From assembly GCA_009829735.1 (NCBI GenBank), contig CM020618.1:30852894-30916893 (forward strand): a stretch of 64,000 nt of DNA. Reading direction: 5' to 3'. Positions 22,200 to 31,582 of this stretch are shown here, piece by piece. Source of the stretch: Pyropia yezoensis (taxonomy: Eukaryota; Rhodophyta; Bangiophyceae; Bangiales; Bangiaceae). The notes under the pieces are model-generated. The model worked only from the letters and a program-made list of their open reading frames with translations, was not told the DNA's origin and made no database searches. Position 1 is the stretch's first letter, and every line of letters begins with the position of its first letter. Both the position numbers and the translations under genes were made by a program.

Positions 22200-22669
22200 T
22201 GTGGCAAAAACCACAAGCACACACGGCACCCAAGTTGGGGCGGTGTGCAAGGGCTGCCTCCCGTGTCGGGGGAACCGGAAGAAGTGCAAGTCGCACACAC
22301 TCTGTCCCTGTTGTGGGGCAAACCCCCCACGGACAAACAAGAGGATGGTGTGTGGTCCAACAGTTTTCTTGGTCGGGACGGGGACGCAGGGCCAAGCCCC
22401 GCTGTCCCTCCCCTTATCCCCCCAGGGTCCACTCAGAATCTCGCCACTCAGAATCTCCCACCCCAGCACCTGCCCACCGGGCCACACAAAAATTCGAGAC
22501 GATAAATGCAGAAAACCCTCAAATCCAAGTTGGATTTACTACTAAGCTAACTATCCCAAACTTAGGGAATATGGACCCAAATGCAGGGGGAGGAACGGAT
22601 CAGGCCAGTGGCCTGCCGCCCCTTGCATGGCACGTGTTGCCCCCCTACCTGGGGGTCAATACTGCCACA
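22200..22669 (-). repeat. 3' LTR (470 bp)
   Basis: Bounded by the perfect short inverted repeat TGTGGCA...TGCCACA. It is the same length as the right LTR, with four substitutions between the two. Confidence 0.95.
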
Positions 22670-22682
22670 CTCCCCTCGTCTC
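22670..22682 (-). other. polypurine tract
   Basis: On the minus strand GAGACGAGGGGAG directly abuts the 3' LTR, the place where plus-strand DNA priming occurs in LTR elements. Confidence 0.6.
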
Positions 22683-23007
22683 AGTTCCGACCGACCCGGT
22701 CGGCCCTGTGAGGGGGTGCGTAAACGCACGTCTCGGCGTTGGGGGCGCGACTTGCTGTCCCCCATCGAGTACGTAACGCGGATGTGGAGGCGGTCACGTT
22801 GACCGCCCCTCTCCTCAAACTTGCCCACTCGGCAGCTTGCTCTTCTCAGTTCACACTTCACCATCACCACCACCTCCCCTTCACCTTCCACTGGGCCGCC
22901 CCACGCTGGGGAGGCCACCCGTATACCCACGATCCGAGTCCCCCTCAACTCGAGGCGGGTCTCGTGCCGCGATAGCCAGAGCGTCTCTCCCCAACTTGGG
23001 GAGAGCC

Positions 23008-24951
23008 ATGGCGACCCCGGGAGTGGAGACGGACTCTCCAGATGAGCGTATGGAGGACCCCACCTACGGTGAAGCACCCGCCGGGACTTCCGGCGGGGGC
23101 TCCGCTATCGCTCCGGGGGATGGGACTCCCGCGTCGCCCGGCTTTGGGTTGACGGCGGGGTCTCCCCCGGAAGCGGGACAATTTGTCCCGCGTGAGGCCT
23201 AGGGGCGGTGGTTTTACCCCGCTTGGCCTCTCTATGAGGAGGAGTTGACTGTTCTTCGCTGTGGCCGACTTGGCGCAGCGATGGGTCGGGCATGGGACCG
23301 CTTACGGGAGAAGTATCCCCGTAGGGTCGGGTTCCCTGCCGGCTTCAGGACGGACCAGTTTGCCTTCCTGGACGATGAGGAGGTTGAGGACGTTCAGCGT
23401 GCCAAGGCCATGGTGGACCGCGGGGGAACTATCCCGGGTCCCGGCGACTTGCCGACCTTTACTTGGGACGCGGTGGCAACTCGCCCCCCGTACCTTCACG
23501 AGGCCGATCCGCACACTCATCACTTTGATGTGCGGATGGAGAAAGACTTCCGGCGAGGTCCCTACTTGGTGACCTCGGCTCAACTTGAGTTCCCTCAACA
23601 GTCTGCTGCCAGGAAGGCGCAGTACTATCCGAAGAAGCCCGAGTGGTGGCCTCAAGTTGAGGTCCCCTACGGGTTCCCGGCGTTGCTGCCACGGTCGCTT
23701 GACCACTTCGGCTCCGTCATGTTGACGGCCGGCCCTGATCACCTGGTGTGGGCCATGTTGGCCACCCAGTGGCTCCTCGAGGTCATGTCGACCTGGGTGT
23801 CCTGTGTTCAGCGGCGGGGGATGCTCTGGCATCTCCCCCTCCGGCTCATCCAAGGTTTGGAACAGCTCACCCCTCAGCTAGTTGCTGAGGGGTGCTCATC
23901 AGGACAACTCACTCTACTTGAGGAGATGCTCCGCCTCCACAAGTTTATCGAGTGGGAGAGCATTGAGCACAAGTTGCGCCGCCCCACTCGTGGGCCCAAG
24001 GACGATGGCGCACTTCGCCAGTTCGTGTGGGTCGCTCGTGGACTTCACGACGGCCGTGTGCTCCTACGAGAGGGGTTGGGCATCGGGGACTACCCGTATG
24101 CCCCGGGGGTGGATCGCCACACTGCGCCACCCCCGGACAAGCCCATAGTTATGGCTGTGCCCTCATATGATGACCATATGACTCAACCTACTGCGGGGGC
24201 CCCAAGTCGGGGTCGCAGTTACACCCGGGTACCGCCACCTCGGCGTGCCCCTCCGCTTCCTCCTGTTCCTTTCCAGCCTCACGGGAACATCCCGATCAGC
24301 GTGGCCGTGGAGTCATCCACCCCGGTGTCCCCCCACTTGGGGGCCACCCTCCTGACGGTATACCCCAAGTTCGTGTTACAGCCCACGCCACTAACCTCAG
24401 AGATGATGATCACCACGTTGGTGCGCACCATTTTCTGGTTAGCCGCGTCGACCGCAACCCTCCAATGGTCCGAGACTCCGCAACTTGAGGAGCGCGTTCG
24501 TACTGCAGTGGCGACCGCGAGTTGCGAGTCGGTGGCGGAGTTCATGACAGCCGAGTTGGCTCGCATTGGGGCTATTATGCCCCAGCCAGCCCCACTTGGG
24601 CGTGGCAAACGTCGGGCGAGCCGGGCATACTCGCCTCCTCGCCGTCGTCGCCGACACTCGCGGCGCTCTCCCTCCGTGTCGGAAGACGAGTTGTCTTACT
24701 CCGTCTCGGAGTCCTCTACCCCGTCGGAGACGGAGTCCGTCCAGCGTCTGCGTCGCAAACTTGCGCGCAAGACCAGGCAGAAGAGTAGCCACGGTCGGCG
24801 CCACTTGCGCGACCGTGAAGGGCGCGACGGTTCCGACTTGGAGCCGCCGCCCCTTCCAACGAGTGGAGACCGTTATCGGCGTGGGTCTCGCCGCTCGCCT
24901 CCACGTGAGGGCGAGGGCCGTGGAGTGGGAGAGTCTAGCATGCGTGCCTAG
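23008..24951 (+). CDS. extra ORF antisense to the retrotransposon, RS-like basic tail, one in-frame TAG
   Basis: The ATG at 23008 (GAGAGCCATGG) opens a plus-strand frame of 648 codons, interrupted only by a TAG at 23200-23202 (codon 65) and ending with TAG at 24949. It sits tail-to-tail with pol (stop at 25063) inside the retrotransposon. Residues ~1-64 are acidic and Gly/Pro-rich. After the TAG a globular region begins (WFYPAWPLYEEEL, then FAFLDDEEVEDVQRAK, YYPKKPEWWPQVEVPYGFPA, LEEMLRLHKFIEWESIEHKL). A Pro-rich linker follows, and the last ~120 residues are Arg/Ser-rich (YSPPRRRRRHSRRSPS, RRGSRRSPPREGEGRG), a nuclear or RNA-binding type tail. I recognise no family. The antisense strand has no comparable frame here, so this is the coding strand. 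It may be transcribed from antisense activity of the neighbouring LTR. The TAG may be a lesion or a readthrough site. Confidence 0.7.
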
Positions 24952-25062
24952 TTGGCAGCTGCCTTTGTTGTGAGAGTGTGAGGGTTAGGGCTGAAGTTAA
25001 AAGCCACTCTGCGTACCACTTCGACTTGAAGCACTCTCTTGGCACTGTTGCTCGGCCTTCCC

Positions 25063-28000
25063 TCACGTTGAGGGAGGGCTGTTAGGGTCTATCTCATTCC
25101 GGGCACAGTACGCCCGGACCTTCTCAGCGGGAAGATCCTCCACATACTCCCACGTATCATCCTTGGCTTTGTAGCAAAACCAACGCACCCTCAACATGAG
25201 GCGGTTAGTGTCCTCATCCCATCCGTGGTCGATGAACTTATCGAACACGTACTCCTGCGGGCCCTTTTTGGCCGCAGGCAGGGAGGGGAGGCGCCACGCT
25301 TCCGAAGCACGCGCCCAAGCTGGGTCGCCTGCAGGCGGAGGTGCAACTTTGACCACGTCCTGTCCGTTCACTGTGCGGACCCCATCGTCACTTTCGATGG
25401 TGAAGCGCCGCCCATCAGTACGAAGGGCCTGGTACGGCCCCTTCGTCTGGAATACCAACTTACCCCCAGTTGGGGTGTGTGAGTGAACCAACACCCAGTC
25501 ACCCTGCTCGGGGACATGCTTAGCATTGCGCACCTTTTTGTCAAAAGTACGCTTGTAGCGCTTCTGTGCTTTATCCATCTCAGCCCTGACTTTAGGGAAG
25601 AGGTTTTCGAGCCTAGCAGCGAACTCCGCCTTACTCTCAGTAGGAGTAGGCGTACTGCCACCACCCTCCATAGTTGGGAGCGACCGCCGCACGGCAATAG
25701 ACCGCACGCGACGGGGGGTCACAAAAGCGAAGGGTACTTCCCCGGTAGATGAGTGAACCTGCGAATTGTAGGCAGTAGTAAGGATAGAAATGTATTGGTC
25801 CCACGTCTTCACGTGCTCACTCACATAGTGGCGCAGCTGCCTAACAATAGTTTTGTTGAAGCGCTCCACCTGCCCATTAGTTTGTGGGTGGTAGGGGGTG
25901 GCATAGTTTGCCTTAACCCTCAACATATCCAGCACTCCCTGAAACAGTACAGACGCAAATTGCGGTCCATTGTCCGATAGTGTACTATCCGGAATGCCAT
26001 ACGCGGCAACCCAGTGATCTAGGGAGGCTGACACGACCGACATGGCCGTGATCTCTGCCAGTGGGATCGCTCGCGTAAGTTTCGTGAAGCGGTCACAGAT
26101 GACCAGGAGGTACTGGTTGCCCTCCTCGGTCACTGGCAGTGGCTCAAGGATGTCGATCGCCAACGCGGCGAAGGGCTCCTTGGCCGGGAACAATAGCATA
26201 GCCGTACTAGGCCGCCGTTCCATCAGACGGTTCTGTGCACAACTTGTGCAGGCAGCCACCCAACTATAGATGTCCTCCACCATGGACGGCCAGTAGTACC
26301 TGGTCCCCAGGGTCTGGTACAGTTTACTAGACCCCAGGTGTCCACCCGGGGGAGCGTTGTGCTCCCTCTCAAGGATACTGTCCTTGAGGGATGCGGGGAC
26401 GACAAGTTGTTCGGTCCACTGGAATACCCCCCTCCTCATGAGGAGGCCATCGTCTCCCAGAAAGAAACGCGTCTCCACCACTGTATCCAGTGTATCCCTC
26501 TGCGACTTGCAGAAGGGATCCTCGGCCTGGGCCTTCACCACCTCGTCCAGGGACAGGGGCAAGTACTTCTTGTTCCCTGGCGCCTCGGGGTTCAACGCCT
26601 GACCCGAGCGCGTGACTACCTCCACGATGGGGATGTCCTCATCGACTGGGTAAGTGTCCAGCCCCTCGGTAGGTACCCGAGAAAGGCCGTCGGCAAGGGC
26701 ATGTTGCCTGCCAGGTCGGTACTCAATGTCAAAGTTGAAGGGTGCCAGTCGCACCCTCCACCGATTGAGACGAGTGTTCGTACAGTCCGTCTCAAAGATG
26801 AACTGCAACGCGCGGTGGTCACAGCGGATGAGGAACTTCTCACCCTCTAGGTAGTGACGAAGTGACGTCACCGCCCACACCACTGCGAGTCCTTCCAACT
26901 CGGTGACTCCGTAGTTCTTCTCGGCCGAGTTCAGCCCCTTACTGAAGTATCCCACCGGCAAGTACTCCTTGTCCGGCTGCTGCTGAAGCAACACACAACC
27001 AATTTGGTCGTAGCTAGCGTCCACATCCAGGATGTAGTGGCCTCCCAACCGGGGAATAACCAAGATGGGGGGCTTCAGCAGAAGGTCCCGAAGAGCCTCA
27101 AAGGATTCCTGCTCCACCCGACTTGGGGGCGGCAGGTTCTTCGGTAGCGTTGAGCTCACTAGCTCATTCAACGGCTTCGCCACCTTGGCGAAGCCCTGGG
27201 TGAAACGTCGGTACACGTTACACATCCCGAGGAAGCTCCTCATCTGGGTCTGGGTCCGGGGGTACTGAGCCTTACGAATGGCCCTCAAGTTCTTCTCGTT
27301 AACACTGAGACGCCCCGGACGGACAACATGTCCCAAGTACTCCACCTCTTGAGTGAAGAGGTGGCACTTACTCGCCTTCAGTGACACACCGGCGTCAGCA
27401 AGTAGCTTGAACACCTGGCCAAGATGGCCAATGTGTTCCTCCGGACTTCGGGAGAACACAATGATATCGTCTAGGTACACAAGACAGATCTGCCACCGTA
27501 CTCCGGCCAGAATCATGTCCATAACAAGCTGGAAAGTTGCCAGCGCGTTACACAGACCAAACAGTAGGCGCTTGCACTGGTAGGTACCACAGTGACAGGT
27601 AAAGGTAGTTTTATGCCTGTCCTCCGGGGCAATGGGAATTTGCCAGTACCCCGCGTTACAGTCCAGGGTAGAGAACACGTTTGCCTCCCCCAGAGAGTCC
27701 AGACAGTCGTCCATCCTAGATAGGGGATAACTGTCCTTCACCGTGCTCTCGTTGAGCTTACGGTAGTCGATACAGAACAGGGGGGTCCCATCAACTTTGG
27801 GGACGATAACCACCGGACTCGCCCACTCGGCGTTGCTGGCCTCGATCACATCGAGGGCCTCCATGCAAGCAACTTGCTCCTTAACGAGGGCCCTTGAACG
27901 AGGTCCTCCCCTATACGGTTGTTGGCGTATAGGGGGTGCACCGGGCTTCAACTCGATCCGGTGTTGGGTGGCTCTCATGAGTCCCAATTGACCATCCCAC

Positions 28001-29223
28001 AACTTGTGATATTGGTCCAAGAGGCGTTCAACTTGAACCCTCAACCTGGGGGGGACACCCTCCATGTTCACATGGGGCCGAGGAGAGGCGGCCGACTTGG
28101 CTTGATGCTTCTCCTTTCCGGACTTCTGGTCGCTACTTGCGCCCGCGTTGAGGGTGACCGCTACTACCGGTCCCTCGTGTTGGTCGATATAGCCGAACTT
28201 GGCTCCCGAATTGAAGTACTTGGGCGACGAGCTCAGGTTCATCACCTGTATCCTCCACGGGACTCCGGCTTTGGAGTCCATCGTGCCAAGGGCAACATGC
28301 ACTTGGTGCTTGCGAGCAAGACGGGGGTGAGGGTGCACCAACCCGTTCCCCGTATAATCAGTTACAACATCAACGTGCGCCACCGAGTTGGGGGGCAACG
28401 TGACTTTACGGGCTAGACGCAGGGTAGCAGTAAACCCTTCCCTCACAGAGCAAACAGGCCTCGACTGTGAGACTGTCACAGGAGCCACAGACTTTCCCTT
28501 ACCAAGGATGGGGATAGTCTCCCCATTCATCAACTTGACCCGGTACTCAGGGCCACAAAACAATGGCACTTGTGTAACAACATAAGGGGTACCCAGAAGC
28601 AGGGGTACCGATATATTCTCAACTACACCATAGGTCACGTCGACCTCATGGGTCCCCAACCTAGTTGGTAGGGTCACGGCACCAACGATGGGAAGTACCC
28701 CACCATTGATGTCAATCATATGGTCAGCTTTGGACCTACAGCGTTGGAGCTTCACCTCCTTAGGTAATAGCGACTTGCGTATCAAGGAGGCTCCTGACCC
28801 GGTATCAAGTACGATACGGGCACAACAGGCGCGGCCGGGGGCAAGTTGCACCCGTCCAGCCACCTGGAAGCTCTCACCCGTCAGCACCGCGATGACCCGA
28901 CGTGGGTTTACGTTCTTGGGGAGTCCTACCCGAGGTGGGCGGACTCCCTTAAGTCGCCGCAGTATCCGGCACGGTTGGTTCGTCCTCCTGGCCCACTTGG
29001 CCGAGGCTGCCGTTGTGAGCTTCGGACGACCAGCCCCAACGGTCATTCGCTTCCCGCCGACTTGGCGTCCGAATCTGAGGGCGGGAGGAAGACGACGAGT
29101 CCGAGGACGACGTGTCCGCCTCCTCCGCCGAGGGTGTGGCGACCGCGACGACCGTTCCAGACCCACCCTCGCGGCGTGAACGTACTTCGTTCGTAGCCGA
29201 CTTCTTACTTGCATTCCTAACAA
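25063..29223 (-). CDS. pol: retrotransposon Pol polyprotein: protease, RT, RNase H, integrase, chromodomain
   Basis: An uninterrupted 1,386-codon frame. Domains in order: basic leader; aspartic protease with LDTGSGASLI (residues 139-148); reverse transcriptase with the catalytic box LVYLDDIIVFS (about residue 580); RNase H beginning near VDASYDQIGCVLLQQQ (about 735) with CDHRALQFIFE; integrase with a His-His-Cys-Cys zinc finger (REHNAPPGGH to CTSC, about 960-1000), catalytic residues in LAIDILEPL, LSDNGPQF and NGQVERFNK, and a GPY-type motif (TKGPYQALRTDGRRF). The C-terminal chromodomain-like segment (EYVFDKFIDH, LMLRVRWFCYKAKDDTWEY) marks a chromovirus and may steer integration to particular chromatin. 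Translation presumably follows a +1 shift from gag in the 275-nt overlap; the true N-terminus lies in that overlap. No stop or frameshift, so it looks competent. Confidence 0.95.
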   Translation of the reverse strand: MLGMQVRSRLRTKYVHAARVGLERSSRSPHPRRRRRTRRPRTRRLPPALRFGRQVGGKRMTVGAGRPKLTTAASAKWARRTNQPCRILRRLKGVRPPRVGLPKNVNPRRVIAVLTGESFQVAGRVQLAPGRACCARIVLDTGSGASLIRKSLLPKEVKLQRCRSKADHMIDINGGVLPIVGAVTLPTRLGTHEVDVTYGVVENISVPLLLGTPYVVTQVPLFCGPEYRVKLMNGETIPILGKGKSVAPVTVSQSRPVCSVREGFTATLRLARKVTLPPNSVAHVDVVTDYTGNGLVHPHPRLARKHQVHVALGTMDSKAGVPWRIQVMNLSSSPKYFNSGAKFGYIDQHEGPVVAVTLNAGASSDQKSGKEKHQAKSAASPRPHVNMEGVPPRLRVQVERLLDQYHKLWDGQLGLMRATQHRIELKPGAPPIRQQPYRGGPRSRALVKEQVACMEALDVIEASNAEWASPVVIVPKVDGTPLFCIDYRKLNESTVKDSYPLSRMDDCLDSLGEANVFSTLDCNAGYWQIPIAPEDRHKTTFTCHCGTYQCKRLLFGLCNALATFQLVMDMILAGVRWQICLVYLDDIIVFSRSPEEHIGHLGQVFKLLADAGVSLKASKCHLFTQEVEYLGHVVRPGRLSVNEKNLRAIRKAQYPRTQTQMRSFLGMCNVYRRFTQGFAKVAKPLNELVSSTLPKNLPPPSRVEQESFEALRDLLLKPPILVIPRLGGHYILDVDASYDQIGCVLLQQQPDKEYLPVGYFSKGLNSAEKNYGVTELEGLAVVWAVTSLRHYLEGEKFLIRCDHRALQFIFETDCTNTRLNRWRVRLAPFNFDIEYRPGRQHALADGLSRVPTEGLDTYPVDEDIPIVEVVTRSGQALNPEAPGNKKYLPLSLDEVVKAQAEDPFCKSQRDTLDTVVETRFFLGDDGLLMRRGVFQWTEQLVVPASLKDSILEREHNAPPGGHLGSSKLYQTLGTRYYWPSMVEDIYSWVAACTSCAQNRLMERRPSTAMLLFPAKEPFAALAIDILEPLPVTEEGNQYLLVICDRFTKLTRAIPLAEITAMSVVSASLDHWVAAYGIPDSTLSDNGPQFASVLFQGVLDMLRVKANYATPYHPQTNGQVERFNKTIVRQLRHYVSEHVKTWDQYISILTTAYNSQVHSSTGEVPFAFVTPRRVRSIAVRRSLPTMEGGGSTPTPTESKAEFAARLENLFPKVRAEMDKAQKRYKRTFDKKVRNAKHVPEQGDWVLVHSHTPTGGKLVFQTKGPYQALRTDGRRFTIESDDGVRTVNGQDVVKVAPPPAGDPAWARASEAWRLPSLPAAKKGPQEYVFDKFIDHGWDEDTNRLMLRVRWFCYKAKDDTWEYVEDLPAEKVRAYCARNEIDPNSPPST

Positions 29224-30988
29224 GATGTTGGATTCGTTTACTCAACTTGGGGCAATCATATGCCCAGTGTCCATCGGAGTTGCAGTTCCAACACCGATGG
29301 TCTGTTCCGGGAGGGGTCCTCCCAACTGGGGAAGACGAAGGGATACCCTGGGAAGTTCCCACGGCAGCTACCACCCTCTCCTTGCGGATTCGGCGTGCCT
29401 CTCTCAACTCTCTGGCCTGGCGCGCCTCCTCCCGTTCCTTGGCCAACTCGGCCTGACGCTCCTGGCGTTGTTCCTCCCGCGACTTGCGGTAGGTCTCGCC
29501 TCTGCGATAGGCGAACCTGGCCAACTCGGCCAGGGTCGCCCGGGCAGTGTTATGCTCCCGGGTCTCCATCCGGACTGACCAATGGAGTCCCTCCACAAAC
29601 CGACTCTTCACCACAGCTTGTGGATGAAGAAACCCACAAAGATTGTTGAGCTTACGGACTCGCTCCGCAAAGGACAACTCGTCCTCCGCCTCTTCCTGAT
29701 GGGCTTGCGTAAACTCCTCGACTTGAGAAGCCAACGCTGCCTCATCAACCATGGCTCTCAACAACCAGTTGACGAGCTCCAAATAGGACGTCACCTCCCC
29801 AGCGCCTCCACTTGGGGAGCTGGGCATGACGGACATGAGTTTTGTCCGCATGTCACCCTTCGTAAACTCCTGTAGCATGTAAAAAGCCATGCCTTCACTT
29901 ATGGCATTGTCGTCACAGGCTTTTGTGAAACGACGTAGGAACTCAAAGACACGGAGGGGGGGAGTTCCATCCCACTCCGCTTTGTGCCCAAAAGAACGAA
30001 GAGCATTCTTCTTGGCACGGCCCATGGCTCGGGCCTGGTCAGGACCATACGCCACCGACTTGTTGTGGAGGGCGTAGGTCTCACAGTCAAAGATCCGCTG
30101 GTAGACCGGGTTGGCTACCTGGATCTTGGGCGGCACCTCACGTTGAGGGAACAGCCGCTGTGGCACTGGGGTAAGTTGACCCTCAGCGCCTGTAGTCTGG
30201 TACGGCGAGCTTGGTGTAGCCGCCGGCGTTTCCGGGGGGAACTCCCCCATGAAGGGCGTACGCCCCACCGAGTATGGTGTGGCTCCCTCGTTGGGAGTCA
30301 CAGGTGTCGCCCCCAGTTCGGGGCGACCCGAGATAGGCGTGAGGAGAGATTCCCCCTGTGCCTGCGGGCTCGAGAGCCCCAATCCGGTCTGGACATTAAG
30401 GCCATCTGGCAAACTCGCCACAATCTGATTCAGAATAGTATTCGTCATCGTAACCACCAGGTCCGGCAAAGTCTGCCGCAACACATTGGTCGCCTCCCGA
30501 CGGACAGTTTCCGCGAGGAGTGGATTGACGACTCCAGTTGAGTCTCGGTCCGCCTCCGGGAGTCCACCTGAGGGGTAACCACGTTCCTCAGTGGTCTCAA
30601 CCGGGGGCATGGGCGCGAGCCCATCGCCGACCAACGGAGGTCCGCCGTCCTCCAAAAGCCTAGTTGGCGACGGCTCCAAGCCAAAGTTGGCTCCAACCCG
30701 AGTGGAACCCGCGGGGACAGTCCTCACCCCTTGGGACGTTCCCGTTGAGTATACCACACGGTGGCCAGACTTCGGCCCACCCACATCAGAAGTGTCACCC
30801 GAGTGAACTCCCGACTGAGTCGGGGTGGCCTGTTGCCCGCCCGCACTTCCAGTCCTGCTGGCTTGAGGGACCTCTAGTCCCTCTGCGACCCCAGGTAACC
30901 CCACCTGTGTCTCACCAGTATTCAAAGGCACTGAAGTACGTGCGTCACCCGTGTACTCACCAGACGACGGGGGGTCCGATCCATCTAT
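28949..30988 (-). CDS. gag: retrotransposon Gag with CCHC zinc knuckle; normal ATG replaced by ATA
   Basis: Gag forms the particle and packages RNA. An N-terminal Ser/Pro/Gly-rich region is followed by a capsid-like helical segment (VFEFLRRFTKACDDNA, LELVNWLLRAMVDEAAL, AERVRKLNNLCGF), a long Arg/Glu coiled region, and a nucleocapsid CCHC knuckle, CWNCNSDGHWAYDC, about 110 residues before the C-terminus. The stop is TAA at 28949. No in-frame ATG exists near the N-terminus. At 30986-30988 the codon is ATA where the related copy at 61.05 kb has ATG in the matching position (SLANM versus SANI). I take that as the original start, making this copy's initiation codon mutated. The frame is open upstream to about 31080 without any ATG. 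Confidence 0.88.
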   Translation of the reverse strand: MDGSDPPSSGEYTGDARTSVPLNTGETQVGLPGVAEGLEVPQASRTGSAGGQQATPTQSGVHSGDTSDVGGPKSGHRVVYSTGTSQGVRTVPAGSTRVGANFGLEPSPTRLLEDGGPPLVGDGLAPMPPVETTEERGYPSGGLPEADRDSTGVVNPLLAETVRREATNVLRQTLPDLVVTMTNTILNQIVASLPDGLNVQTGLGLSSPQAQGESLLTPISGRPELGATPVTPNEGATPYSVGRTPFMGEFPPETPAATPSSPYQTTGAEGQLTPVPQRLFPQREVPPKIQVANPVYQRIFDCETYALHNKSVAYGPDQARAMGRAKKNALRSFGHKAEWDGTPPLRVFEFLRRFTKACDDNAISEGMAFYMLQEFTKGDMRTKLMSVMPSSPSGGAGEVTSYLELVNWLLRAMVDEAALASQVEEFTQAHQEEAEDELSFAERVRKLNNLCGFLHPQAVVKSRFVEGLHWSVRMETREHNTARATLAELARFAYRRGETYRKSREEQRQERQAELAKEREEARQARELREARRIRKERVVAAVGTSQGIPSSSPVGRTPPGTDHRCWNCNSDGHWAYDCPKLSKRIQHLVRNASKKSATNEVRSRREGGSGTVVAVATPSAEEADTSSSDSSSSSRPQIRTPSRREANDRWGWSSEAHNGSLGQVGQEDEPTVPDTAAT

Positions 30989-31088
30989 GTTGGCTGACGA
31001 TCCGTATGACACGGTCCAAGTCCACCGTTCCTTTGAGACAGAGGGCCCCCTACACCCGGGTGCACCCGGAGGTAAAGTTTACCTCTAT

Positions 31089-31105
31089 CCCCTGCTGCTC
31101 CACCA
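31089..31105 (-). other. primer-binding site
   Basis: Two bases inside the 5' LTR the minus strand reads TGGTGGAGCAGCAGGGG, beginning with TGG as expected for the complement of a tRNA CCA end. The first 14 bases are identical in the second family member at 60931. It implies a tRNA whose acceptor stem begins GGAGCAG; which tRNA cannot be told from this window. Confidence 0.65.
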
Positions 31106-31107
31106 GA

Positions 31108-31577
31108 TGTGGCAAAAACCACATGCACACACGGCACCCAAGTTGGGGCGGTGTGCAAGGGCTGCCTCCCGTGTCGGGGGAACCGGAAGAAGTGCAAGTC
31201 GCACACACTCTGTCCCTGTTGTGGGGCAAACCCCCCACGGACAAACAAGAGGATGGTGTGTGGTCCAACAGTTTTCTTGGTCGGGACGGGGACGCAGGGC
31301 CAAGCCCCGCTGTCCCTCCCCTTATCCCCCAAGGGTCCACTCAGAATCTCGCCACTCAGAATCTCCCACCCCAGCACCTGCCCACCGGGCCACACAAAAA
31401 TTCGAGACGATAAATGCAGAAAACCCTCAAATCCAAGTTGGATTTACTACTAAGCTAACTATCCCAAACTTAGGGAATATGGACCCAAATGCAGGGGGAG
31501 GAACGGATCAGGCTAATGGCCTGCCGCCCCTTGCATGGCACGTGTTGCCCCCCTACCTGGGGGTCAATACTGCCACA
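31108..31577 (-). repeat. 5' LTR (470 bp)
   Basis: TGTGGCA...TGCCACA ends, the same length as the left LTR. It differs from it at four places, two of them neighbouring transitions (GGCTAATGG here, GGCCAGTGG there). Confidence 0.95.
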
Positions 31578-31582
31578 GGCAG
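31578..31582. repeat. target-site duplication GGCAG (right)
   Basis: Matches 22195-22199. Confidence 0.85.

Larger units (their letters stand above)
22200..31577 (-). mobile_element. full-length Ty3/gypsy chromovirus-type LTR retrotransposon
   Basis: The element is 9,378 bp with 470-bp LTRs at both ends (four differences between them, about 99.1% identical), 5-bp GGCAG duplications outside, a primer-binding site inside the right LTR and a purine tract inside the left LTR. It therefore reads on the minus strand: 5' LTR (31108-31577), gag, pol, 3' LTR (22200-22669). gag and pol overlap by 275 nt, with pol in the +1 frame relative to gag. A further 1.9-kb ORF lies on the plus strand between the end of pol and the 3' LTR. 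High LTR identity implies a recent insertion. A second, truncated family member lies at 59639-61335. Confidence 0.95.

Noticed and set aside
22199-22711. Proteins read from the LTR (two similar 114-282-codon ORFs at 22.2 and 31.1 kb)
   Set aside because: The similarity is because both lie in the 470-bp LTR, which is non-coding control sequence.
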